This document shows, piece after piece, positions 32,014-44,200 of a stretch of 64,000 nucleotides of DNA. The number at the start of each line of letters is the position of its first letter. Position 1 is the stretch's first letter. The DNA is from Phoronis australis (Eukaryota > Phoronida > Phoronidae). Location: assembly GCA_002633005.1 (NCBI GenBank), contig NMRA01000087.1, positions 576,701 to 640,700 on the forward strand, in the 5' to 3' direction. Below the pieces are notes generated by a model that had not been told where the DNA came from, made no database searches, and was given only the letters and a program-made list of their open reading frames with translations. A program made the position numbers and the translations under genes.

Positions 32014-32350
32014 TAGGCGGATATAGGGGTGGAGGGCACAGCCACCCCCCCCCCCTCCCCTTGGCTGCTACAAGCAAAATGAAACAGCAACAGCGTGAAG
32101 CGTGAGGAAATGGTGTGTTCAGTAACTAGGACCCGGGTAGCGGATGAGGGGGGCTCAGACCCCAGATGGCAGCGGAATCGTGTTCTCGTTTTTTTTTTTA
32201 GTCCACCTATACATTTTCTGAACAACAGAAGGTCCATAATCCCCGGCCCCGGCAAATTTCGGGCCGCCTGTGCAAATACACTTACTCGCGTTTTGCCCAC
32301 TTCCCCGGGGCAACATGTCCCCCCCTTATGGTATCCTAGATGCGCCACTG
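32014..32350. mobile_element. hAT-like MITE, copy 3 (degraded)
   Basis: The left end ATAGGCGGATATAGGGGTGG with a GCACAGCCACCCCC hairpin, and the right end TCCTAGATGCGCCACTG, fit the same CAGTGGCGGATC-type termini. The interior differs from the other copies. A homopolymer of C at 32045-32056 may be error-prone. Confidence 0.4.
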
Positions 32351-33389
32351 CCGTTTGAATGAATTCGTCGCCGAAGATGGGTTCGTTTAAGAAGTTGTTT
32401 GTGTCACCTTCCGACTGGCATTTGTGACAACCGATTTGTGAATCAGAACATTGTCACCTTCGCTAAATTCCGGCAATTTGATTGCCTCGCGATTGGTTGT
32501 TTTAGTGTTTTGCAGACGATAAAATGTAAGGCATATGGATTTCTACTTTGTGATTTGTCAATGTAATATCAAAAAATACGTACTCGGTGTTATTAACCAG
32601 TCGTGTCGTAATACGTTCCAGGTCGCGTGAGAAATGTATGTAACTCTGTATGTTTGTATGTAGTAACGAGGCGGAAGCCGGGAATTACGCCGCCAAAGTT
32701 GCGGTTCATTGAATTTACCCCAAAATATTTTTGAGTGCAACGTAGATAAGGAAATTGCTAAATATGGTGCACGAATTCGTTAATAAACCATACGTATGAC
32801 GTCATGAAGTGCAGTTTCATAATGTTTAAGTTGATATAAAAAATCCCTTCTCGAGACTAACAGTAATATGCGTTTGAGGAAAGAAGTATTTTTTCGAATG
32901 CAAAATCAAAATCAGTGCGTCCCGATACTGAAAACTAAATTTTTCCTCCAATCGTACTAACGGTCTCAGAGCAGTGGAGATAGAACCAGATGAAACGAAC
33001 ACTGTTTTAATGTCGACCTTCTGATAAATTCATTCAATAGTTTTGAGGGCGGGTGTCATAAAACATTCCGTAGTATTACGACAAACCGACTACATTAATT
33101 GTACCTCCGTATGTTTAGATTGCAACTCACAAATTTATGCCGAGACGCAAGCAAATTATTCTAGCATATTTGTAAGTTGGAATAATTTGGCGCGCGAACG
33201 TTTTGTAGCACCAACTCATGCGTAGCGAGTATCCAGTAAAACACGCTATTTTGAGGAGCAGCCTAATCTCAACTTTTATTTGAAGTAAGCAATTTTTATA
33301 AAGTGTAACATAAGTGAAGTAATCACTTTTGATGATTTTAATAAATTTAAGTGTTTTAATTAGTGGCAATGGCTCTAAAGGGGTACTTC

Positions 33390-33826
33390 ATATACCTCCC
33401 CTTTGAAGAGATTAGTTCCTCGCGCTCTGGTTGTATGGCGTAGAGGCGCGTCCCTTGGGTGGTGGATGGGGGGAAGCCCTTTTAGATGGGGGTTCCACCG
33501 AGTAACACGGAATAAGGTGCGTGAACCAACTCAACCTAGGAGAATGGAAAACTCTGATTCCAAACCCAGGTAGATGGAGCTCGTTAGCCTTGGCAGGCAG
33601 TTTGTCTAGAAGAATGAAAACTCTGATTTAATACCAGGGTCAGAGGATGCTACTAAGCAGTGGACAGCAGATTCTCTACGAGAGGGAAACTCGGATAAAA
33701 AACCAACGCCGAAGTCGGATACATTGGGCCACTGTGGCAAGTAACGGCAGTGCAACGCACATACGTCATCACGATGGTCAATATATTTGACCATTTGATG
33801 AACAAGAAGAAGAAGAAGAAAAGATC
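33390..33826 (+). mobile_element. Possible SINE/LINE 3' end with (AAG)n tail
   Basis: Paired phrases GAATGGAAAACTCTGATTCC and GAATGAAAACTCTGATTTAA, then GGATACATTGGGCCACTGTG, lead to a terminal run of AAG units (33806-33823). A short simple-repeat tail at one end is typical of non-LTR retroposons. No reading frame or tRNA box is seen, so the class is uncertain. Confidence 0.3.
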
Positions 33827-33829
33827 ATT

Positions 33830-35621
33830 TCCTGTTGATTGGGCTCAGAAAAGAGGGGTACTAACTCACTTGGAAACCTTTAACCATGGGCGATTTATTT
33901 TATAATGGGTTCGTCTTCTGAAAGGAAACTATCGTCGCTCCGTGTTTCAATATATCTCCACTTCAATTCGAAATACTTTGAAATTAGCGGGTGCAAAAAT
34001 TATAAAAATAATGGTACGTCAGAATTGGTTAATTGTTGCTATTTATCCTGGGAACAGGAACCATGAAATAGCTATACTCGATGACACGCTATTAACTCTT
34101 TGCAGTACCCACGATTCTTTGAAGGAAACCCTCAGCCCACTTTAAAACCCAATACGGAAAAGACAGAATATTTAGACAGGTGCCCAAAAATGTTAGCACA
34201 TTAAACTTTGCTCTGAGAGAAATCAGTACATGGACTCCGACTAATCTTTCTACTCGAAATCGAACTCGCAGTTATTTTTTGACATTTTTTGCTCTAATTT
34301 ACTACGAACTCACGATAGGCGCTTATTATTCTGTACTCGGGTATATTATGACAGTTGCAGATGAGAGCCCAGTAAAAGTTCGCATGAGAAAGACTCAGTC
34401 CACATTTCGAGTAAAAACGTGAGATTTGGATTTAAGCCTTGATCTTATAACTTCAGTGCCGATCTCCAGTGAAGTGCGTGCTGGACTAGGATCAGATAAT
34501 TAGTTCACCTAAAAATAGTCATAGTCGATCACAGAATATCAGAAACTAAGTTTTTGTACTAAGTACTCATATAGTCTATATAAAACAACAGTAATTTAGT
34601 CTCTCTGAGTTCGGTAGAATGTAAAATGTGAAAGTGTGAGAGTACAAAGTCTAGAGCCAGGACTCTGATTTGGACTAGGATAAACATTTTACTATATCAA
34701 CGGAATTCAAGTAAGTCTCATTTTGTTGTCCAAAAAGTATTGTTGCTACGACACGACGATTTATCGCCCATTTCATCGCTGATGAAAAACACGCTGGCTA
34801 CGGGCTTGCAGTCGGACGTAAGTTGAGCTATGAGGCCACCCCGACTATCTGGGCTGTCACAATTAACGAAGTTTTACCATGCAGGGCGAAAACACGACAA
34901 GGGAACAGTGTCAGCAGCTTTAATTTTTGTTTTAAATATTACGGAATATCTCTATTTATATGTGGGTTATTTTTTCATTCAGTTGTTTATATTCATGTTT
35001 TTTTTCTAAACATTTCGCGAGAATCCGTTGTGATAAGCTTTGGCTGAAAACAGTATAATGCATTAATGGCCTAGCTACAAATACTCGAGATCATTAATCT
35101 CGGTAGCAAATTTTCATTGTTAATAGGTATGATGGAGGACACCTTATCTCTACCAAAAATAGAATAGCAGGCACCTCCACAACCATGATTTGACATGTTA
35201 GCTGTGACACCATTTGAAACTCTTTGATGTTGGACTGTAGACCCTAGGCGTCTTTATCTACAGATTAGTTACGCGCCGTTGCTTTTGTGTTGACTTGAAA
35301 CGAGGCTTCAGACTTAGCAACACAGATACCCGGATGTTGCTTAGAAAATGGAGGATAGATCGAAGTAGAAAGTTGTCAGTGTTACAAAACTGACTTGGGA
35401 AATTTTCAGCTTAAGTACTTCAAGGTCGTTTGCTTGACAACAAGATTTATAAGCACTTTTTAAGGTCAAACTACTACAACTTAAATCAGAAAAGATTACT
35501 CCGATGTTGCAGCACTGGAAAGTATAGCAAGTGCCCGAAAGGCTCACGTCAACTCGTGCTTGGGCCTATTTGTCGTGTTTACAATACATCTTTACTCGAG
35601 GTTTAGCTGCTGATTGACAAA
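33830..35621. other. Upstream region of the dynein gene; no clear promoter
   Basis: No repeats or coding sequence recognised. ORFs of 67-80 codons lack support. If the first exon at 35622 is correct, the promoter should lie in about the last 300 bases, but there is no TATA box, and no RFX-type X-box that I could recognise with confidence. Confidence 0.3.
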
Positions 35622-38600
35622 ATGGCACTCGAAAGAGCAAAGGTAAAACTTTTTTGCTATATGTGTTCACATTTTATGTGTGATCATTACTAATTTATGT
35701 TTTAATTTCGCTTGTTCATGCAATATCATCGCCGTAAAAATTACAAGACCGACTTCCTCCGGCTCAACCATCTGCTCATCTACTCTAGTCAGTTATCAGT
35801 TTATCGAACGTTTTTGCACTATATTTTCTAATAATCACTACTAAGTGAAATTTTTTTGTTAGATGCATATAAAATATGATTCTTCAAAATAGTTTTGATT
35901 AGTCAGTTCTTCAGAAACAGTTTTGTTGACACAAACTCAACAAATGCTTGAGCATTGAAGACCAGTTTATCAAACAACGTGATAAGTGAGGATAACTTCT
36001 GATGGGTATGGTGCTGCAGTTTAACAGATTATATTACAACTGTTTGTGTTCACCAAAGAATGATATACCAAACCTGTGTACAATGGTGCTTGCCTGAAAG
36101 CAGTTTTGACACGTGACAGATTTACTGACATGGTCGGATGGTCCAACGTTGTGTAATCACTGAGAGCTTTCTGAGCCTGCTGAATTTGAAGCGACATTGA
36201 TTGTTTCGAGCACTGGAATACATGCCATTGTTTTTCTCTCATAAAACAACCAATATTTGTGAAGTTATGCTTTGAAATGACGAAACGTATCCTGTGTATC
36301 GCAAATCATTACCACCTATTGCGCGCGTTCACGATCACCTTTTCAACGCAGTTGTAATAACATACATACGACAACACAGAAAATGGTAACACCACTTCTG
36401 TGCATGTCATTGATTTTATTTCAAGTGATCACGGAATTTTGATAGAGCTTAATGATAAATTGGAACCATTCGATAAACTGCTCCTCTCCTACAGACTGAG
36501 AAACATATTGCTTCACGTCGAAAATTGCACACATTTGTATCATTAATGGCTTTTATTGATCCACTAATAGATGTTTGAATGTTGTGCTTTTTGTGACTAA
36601 AATTTGTCTTACTGTTGATGGTGGTAACTGTGTGATAAAGTGCAAAATGTCGTTTTGTGATTTATAGGACACTGCTTCCATGAGAATGGTAATAATTGAA
36701 CAACGCTTGTTTAGATTTGCTTTTGAAGAACACTTTTTTTATCATTTAGAGCATGATCCTTAGTCAGACTTTCTAGATATTCCTGTTTCTGTCTGTGCAC
36801 ACACACACACACATTTCCGTGCTAACTCTAGCATTGTGATTTGATAACTTCATCTCACCAAGTCAATATTATTCAGCAGTAGAATCTTTCTGACGGTTGT
36901 GGTGATTGTCAAGTCACAACATTTTCAAGTTTGTGATCGTATTTCATCACAGCCCATCTGTCTTCAAGCTAAAATCACGCTGATATATACTGCCTCAATA
37001 TAACCCTAACATTTAGTTTTTCAAGCATGATATTTCTTATGCATCCATTGTTCTCCATGACCTGTTCTAGCGTGTTCTTGTAGCACCTTGGAACGTCTGA
37101 ATTGCCCGCAACCTGTTTGAAAGAAATAGCGACCAGTTTTGGGAAAAGGCATCACTGTGTCTAGCAATTCTTCATTGCTTTACAGTATACTTTTGGTTCT
37201 CTTTCAAATTTTTTAAAATAACAACTTCAAACATTAAGTTATTGAACCTACATCAGACAATAAAGCTGGCAAATGCACTGTATAGACAGTCAAACTGCAA
37301 GTACGCTGCTGAAAACATAAGCTGAGGGGCATTTCTGACACATTTCTTGCTGTTTGTGCAATTGTGGAGAACACTGGCACCTATACACGCATAGCTATTG
37401 CGTGACATTCTTGTCTTCTTCACCTGCAATCTTGGCTCAATGCACATGGCATAAACACACTTGCCAAGAGCTCCAGGAAGCACATGCTTTGATTGACCTT
37501 CAATAATGTTGACTCGTATGTTTTGAGAACACTGCCTGGTTTGTGTAGCACTCATTTTGTTTTGAATTTAATAATGATTGACTGTGTCTGTGTTCTGTCC
37601 TAGACTTCTTATCATTCCAACGCTACATTAAAAGAAACTTTGTCAAAGGGTTTTTTGTGGAATCTAGTGCATCGGAAGATTATTTTGCTTACAGATTGTG
37701 ATCTCCCAATGTCCCTATTTAGTACCTAACTATCTGCATAAACATAGATTAAGTTCAAAATGTCATTTAACAATTTGTATTGATTTCTGAGTTTTGCAAA
37801 ATTTTGTCTTTTAAATCAAATCCCGTTCACTAAGTTAGAATCATTTTTGCAAAACACAGTATGTATGCTGTTCATTTCTTTTCCAGCGTATAACTTTGCA
37901 ACAATTCAGCAGGCTGCCTCTATGTTGTCCAGTAATAAGAGAACGCTTGTGTATTAACTTGTAATTGTTTCTACTCCACAGATGATGGAAACCCCCCTCC
38001 AGAGCTGTAGCAAGACCAGGGGTTTACCTGGCCTGCCACCTTTGCCCAGAGGGGGCAGTAGGGAAATGTCTGACCTATATCAGGTATGTTTGAGGAAATG
38101 GATATTAACCAAGAGAATTTGTTCTGTGTGTTAGTACTTGGCCAAATCAAATTCCCTTGACATGTTTAGAAAATTGCAGGCGGTCTTACTAGTTATATTT
38201 TGACTCTTTTTACCTTCCTCTAATCACAACGAATCAAATCGTCTGCCATCTCTTTCTCTCATTTTTTTACTTAATGACGACGTCAAGTGACTAGAATGCC
38301 GACCAATGAGTGAAGTGAATGCTTTAGTTCACAAGCACACCGCTAGGTAAAAAATAAAATGGCGGAGTGACAGACGAAAAGTAAAAAGTCAAATCTTCAT
38401 GTGAATAAGTTCTTTTGAAGGGCTTGATTTCTGTGCAGTTATATTCGCTAAGATAAATGTGTTCACGCAATTGCAATTTCAACGTGTTCGGGTTAATGTT
38501 TGACATGCAATTTGAGTGTGATGTGTATGGCACTTGATTCTGCACTTACACCGTGCGGACTTCCCTGTTTAAGGGATGGTTTACTGACTTCCATGTATGC

Positions 38601-41251
38601 CATTTCATAGCTTACCTGTGTTGATGAACCTTTCTACTTTCAACTTATTCTTACGTTTAGATCGTTCTGAGGAACAGCGAACACCCTCCCATAATGCAAG
38701 GCACGTCGTGGACTTTGGCGGCTCCTTATAAAGAACAGAGATTTCATAGGACACCGAGTGAGTCTATTGCTAACAACTACACGCCAAGTGCTAGACACAT
38801 CAAGATGAAAGACCTAGCAAAAATACGACCAACGGGTAAGTGATTTTTTATTGTGTGTAAAGTGAAACTTGCTAGTTTTACCTCATATTGCCAGCATCCA
38901 AGAACTGAACAACATAAATTGCTCTTTTAAAATTTTCTGGCACTGTTCTTTAATCAGTACACTTCTGGTTGTCTAGACTATTGATCAATGAAACTGAATC
39001 GACTAATTACACATTTGTATTATTTATTCACAAAGTAAATTTTTTGCGAGTTAGTAGGTATTTTCACTGCCGTGCACAAAATGTAGTAAGATTTCTATTC
39101 TCATTGCAAATGCTACTGATTGTTGTCAGGTGGTACAGTTACATATCCAAATCCCTTCATGTGATCACTGATTCTTTAAACACTGTAGGGCAAGAGATTT
39201 TTTTTAGTTTTTCTGTAGTGTCATTCCCCACTGTTGTTGAAAATATTTTGTGCTAAATGTTTTAATTAGTCAATAATAAACAACTTGCCACGAGTGTCTC
39301 ATTAAAAAATAATATGTTACTGCTTGTTTGTCAACATCTTACTAAGGGGACCTGTTTTTCCGACCTCAAATGTCAAATTATCTATTAGATAAATGGGATT
39401 TTGGATTTTTTGAATTTTGTGCTGCTTTTAATACTCAGACTCTATTTTAATTGAAAATGTCAGCTGTTAAAAAGAACACAAACAAATCCTATCAACCTTA
39501 GACGACAGCTTATCATCAGCTTTCAATTACTTATTATTTATATTGACGCAGTCTGTCAACAGCGCAGTTATTTAACTAATAACTAGCAATCACCGTACCT
39601 GTCAGCTAATTCCAATAATTAGACACAGGTAATCTAGCTGATGAACTGGGTTGCTGAGGCTTAATCAACACATCTCTTCGTGCCATTTGATAGCACAACT
39701 TATTGATTTTTCGGCTGTGCTATGTTTGTTGAGCTAATAAAGTCATTGATAATCAGACTCCTAATGTTCATTAACATATGTTAAGTAGTGGCCTAGTAAT
39801 GCTAATTTAGTGAATTACCTAAGTGTAAAAAATGAACATTTGCAAATACCTAATAGTAATTAATTGGAAATATCGAGTAGCATCTTTGTCTTGACTTGTA
39901 GTTCTAACTACTTTCAATGACAAAATCCTTGGGAATAACTTCACCATTCATCTGATGAAGGTTAGATACTGTCAATCGCTGAGACAAAGTTTTAGTGGTG
40001 TCCTTGGAGTTTTTGTTTCATATTAATTATTACTGAATGGATGAGTTGTACAGTTGTCTTTATTGATTTTGACTACATTGATATGCAGTGACCGCGTTGC
40101 TGAACCACATTTCCTCTTCTTTCAGCGATTCTCATGTTTCATGTGTTCTGAATAACATTAACAATATATTGATCTTTCAGAACTATCTCTGTGCTATGTA
40201 GAGGCATTTTGAAATAACAGTTTAACTAGTACATTCCACTGTCACTTTGATTTTAAAATAGAATTAATGTAATGTAAAAATACAACATTGTTTCGGTGTC
40301 TATTTCTCAGACCCTCCGTCTCCAAGACTAACAAAACGACAGAAAACTGAGCCACTACAAATTTCACCACGAAATGGAAAATTCAAGGAGACATCACCAA
40401 GAAGTAAAAAACAAAAAGTACAACAGAACGGGTAAGTGCTGTGTCATCCCTGCACAATGTAGAGTTGTTATAGATATCTGTTAATTATTCTAAATTTGTA
40501 TCTGAGTTCAAGAGAAATGAATCATGTCTAGGTAGTTATTGTTTTAGTGTCTATTATGGCATTCAGTATGTTATCATTGTTTAGCGACACTGTGTTTATA
40601 TTGATTGTGAGTGTGAATATTTAAATCTTTGAATGCAAATATAGATTACATGCATTTGTACAAATTGCATCTTTCATCAATGAATTTTTATTTTCGATTA
40701 CAAAATTAAGCTTGAAATTCTGAATTGGCTATTTGCATTTATTTCCTTATGCCCTAACATTCCGCGTAGCATAGTTGACGTTCAGGTATTTTCTCTTGTC
40801 AAACTGTTTGCAACGACATTGGTTGAACACACACAGTCTGCTTAAACATATAATCCCCGTTCATGTCAGTGTGTCACAGAATTTTTCTGAAATCTTGAGA
40901 GTTTATCTCAGGAACATAAAAAATGCATAATTATTAGATTTGTACACTCGAATAAAACTTTAGTCTGTAAAAATTCTATAGAAAAGACTCACATGAACAG
41001 GGATTCAGTGAATTTGTGGGCTTGTCTCTGACAAGCTGCTATTGTTTTTTCATCCAAGGTTCGCCACGTGTCATGTTCTATTTATGCTTTTGTTGTTATC
41101 TATTAGACACACCAACGGCTGTGCTGAGCGAATGTCACCAGTTCTACCACCCAGCCGACCATTGAGTCCCGGCGAGCAGATGGATATTATTTTATGTGCC
41201 GAAGTGGAGTATGAAAAAACTGTTGGACTTCCAACAGAGCGAGACATGGAT
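35622..41251 (+). CDS. DNAH7: DNAH7-like N-terminal tail (exons 1-5, about residues 1-188)
   Basis: Exons are 35622-35642, 37982-38083, 38661-38835, 40311-40431 and 41107-41251. This part is low-complexity and basic/Pro-rich, for example [12 protein letters not shown] and [18 protein letters not shown], as expected of the poorly conserved tail before the dynein stem. Phases join without a break (0, 0, 1, 0 at successive ends after exon 2). Exon 1 would encode MALERAK before a gtaaaa donor. Exon 2 itself begins ATGATG directly after its acceptor, so translation could start at 37982 instead and the 35-kb exon could be untranslated or unrelated. Exon 5 leads into the conserved stem with [20 protein letters not shown]. 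Confidence 0.75.
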
Positions 41252-44200
41252 GTAAGTGGTTACACAATCATGCAACTTATGTCATGTGGAACTGACTCAT
41301 CACCATCAGTGTTAAATTTAGTATATCCGTGCAGCCAGTATTTGTAAACAGTCTGTCAAACCCTTTGTCACAACAGACTTTAGTATGCTTAGAGATAAAT
41401 GTGAAAAGCAGTGTTGTGAAATGCTCAAAAACAAGTCAGTTTTGTCGCCCTGTATGGGGATTCGTTACGTGAAAAGTGACTGAAGACTGAAGACAGAAAT
41501 TAGGTCATGCTCCCTCTTCACAAATATCAAATAAACATTAAGTTATGTAGTTATTAACATATCACTTCCTGGAAATAATTTGTACAAATTTTCTCAGTGA
41601 GTAGAAGTTATGTGTATGTTCTCAGGTACTTTTTCCTATTGCTCAGGTGACATTTAATTATTTTTCAGAAATAGTTATTTGGAGTGTACAACCAAAATTC
41701 TGTCTTGTCTAACTCACTTTTCATACCCATGTTGTTATATAAGTCACATCAATGGTGTTCTAAATCACAAATTTGGTATTAAATATTGCACTGCAGTCAT
41801 GGTGGTTTTGAATGTATGCTTTACCTACTTTGTGCCGACTCAAGAAAATCGTCATTTATTTTTGACTACCAGTTCTGCTTCCCACAGATGAAACCGTTTA
41901 GGTGCAATCAATGGTGGATATTGTCAAAATATGAATGACAGGCTTTACTCTTGTCGAATAAATCTAATCACTGTCATGTGGTTGTTGCAGCGCTACTACT
42001 ACTACATACAGAAGGGAATCAAGAAAGACATGTTGGCCCCTCAGCACCCCGATGTGATGAAGCGTGTTACAGACCTGATTCCCAGCCATCTGAAGACAAA
42101 CCCTGACTTGACTGTCCTGACCAACGACCTGAAGAGTGAGGTCGACCATGATTATGAGTACAGTTTGAGGCAGTCGATTGGTGAGTCGAGGAGGTTGTTT
42201 AATGGAAGTAGTCTAAAGTGTTATTGTAGTTTTTGTATGGTGTCGGTGGCATGGTGTCGGTGGCATGGTGTCGGTGGCATGGTGTCGCTGCCATGGTGTC
42301 GGTGCCATGGTGTCGGTGCCATGGTTTCGGTGCCATGGTGTCGGTGGCATTATGCGACAGTCCTGATGGCTTGTCACTGTGCAGTTGTTATAACTGTGCA
42401 TATAACTGTCATACAACTAGGCATTCAAAGGAAATTAGCTACCTGTTTCGATTTTAACTTTTGTAAAAATACAAACCCCTGACTATCCTGGAAAGGCATT
42501 TTTGTAATTGTATGTGTCTTAAAATTCACCCTTACTTATCACAGGTTTCTTATTGTTTCTTGAAGTGGAACTCTCTTATACAAAGCCTTACATTGCTTTG
42601 TTGAGGTTTGTTAAGTATTTGTTGTAGTACCTGAATAATACAAGTGGGAGTAACTCATGTAAACTTGTTTAAAATTCTTTTATTCTAGTCGACTACATTT
42701 TAAAAGATCCTGAGGAGAAAGATCGTCTTCACATAGACTGGATCCCACGGCCATTCCCTCAGCGAGTGCTCCGTGCCCCGGTGCCATGGCATGAGTCATA
42801 TCTCCAGGCTAAGGAGTACAACGTCGTCAACTTGTTCACGGTCAACCCCATAATGTTGGAGCTCCAAAATGTCTGGTTTGACAGGTAAGACTTTCTGATA
42901 TCTTCCCCTAATTTTTTTTGCATTTCTGTCTTGCACATTCATTACAGCAGACAGTTTTGTTATAGAACTTGGTATAGACCTTGGCTTGAATCTGTCTACC
43001 AAAATGTTTGATGGAATTGATTGACTGGTTTTGTATCAGAAATTTGTGTATAAAGGTGATTTTTTCATGTGTTGCAATGAGATGAGGTGGATTCAATGAC
43101 CTTAAACATTCTTCCCCTGACAACCTGGCTTAAGTGAGAGAATGTGACAGTTAGATTTGACATGGTCGAGGACTAGATAGTCGAAGGAGTGGGCTTATTC
43201 GCCAGAAAAATGAAAAGTTAGGGGCTTATAGGTATATATACTAATATTATGTATCTATCCCATCCATGTGATTGGCAGGTTCTCTCACCTGAGATTCATC
43301 AATCTTAATGAGCTGCTGTCTGCTGACCTGCCTCTGTTGCCGAACGAGTTTGAATCATTGGTCAAGAAACAGTGCTGGGAGGCTCACGAGTTCCTACGGA
43401 AGACGTAAGTGATTCTTTTGTCACTGGCTTCACCAGATTGGAGTCATGTAAAGAAGAGATCTTTATTTTTTAGTATTACCAATTTATTTTGATTTTATTC
43501 TATAAATTTTCAATCGTTCTCAGTCGGAATCTAACCAATGCAAACAAAAGAGGAAACAGTTTTGAAGATGTGATATGTTAGGTATATGTTAACAGCTGAG
43601 CATGTAAAATACCTCTGTAAGTTTAACATGCCCTAGATATAGAAGATTTACATTGTGCATTAACCGCTCTTATCCAATTGCGCATAATTTATTACAAATT
43701 TACTGAAAATGCACTCTTTTTAGAGATTGTCCGTATCAGAGAGTGCAAGAAGCCCAATGTATTTTGTTGTATTTCATGCCACTGTGCCAATACACAATAC
43801 CCTAATTCATCGAAGACATGCCTTTATAAACAACCCATTTACTGGTTATGATGTTTACCATTTGAGTGGATGCTCATGCAATGGACTATGAAAACTGCAT
43901 AACCAATATACAACCGTTTCTCTCGGTAGTTGGGTGCCGACGTGTGCCAAGATCTTTCTGGACCGCAAAGAACACTGGGAGCACCTGGTTCCCCAGGATG
44001 ACGGTGACTCCACTGAGTTAGTGCAGCAGTTCTTCAGTTGCGTGGCGGCGCTCATGTCCATTCAGTTGCGCCAGATGGTGGTCAACTCCCTGCAAGACTT
44101 CCTCACCTTCTTTGAGATCCACAAGGTATAGTGTTGCATTATGTTGCATCGTATTGTATCTCATTGTTGTATTGTATGATTCTGTATTGTGATATACTGC

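Noticed and set aside
37253-37555. 100-codon minus-strand ORF
   Set aside because: Within the first intron of the dynein model, with no domain, promoter or splice evidence.
41931-42482. 183-codon ORF extending past the exon at 41991-42180
   Set aside because: Only 41991-42180 is coding; the rest is read-through into the 14-bp minisatellite after a good gtgagt donor.
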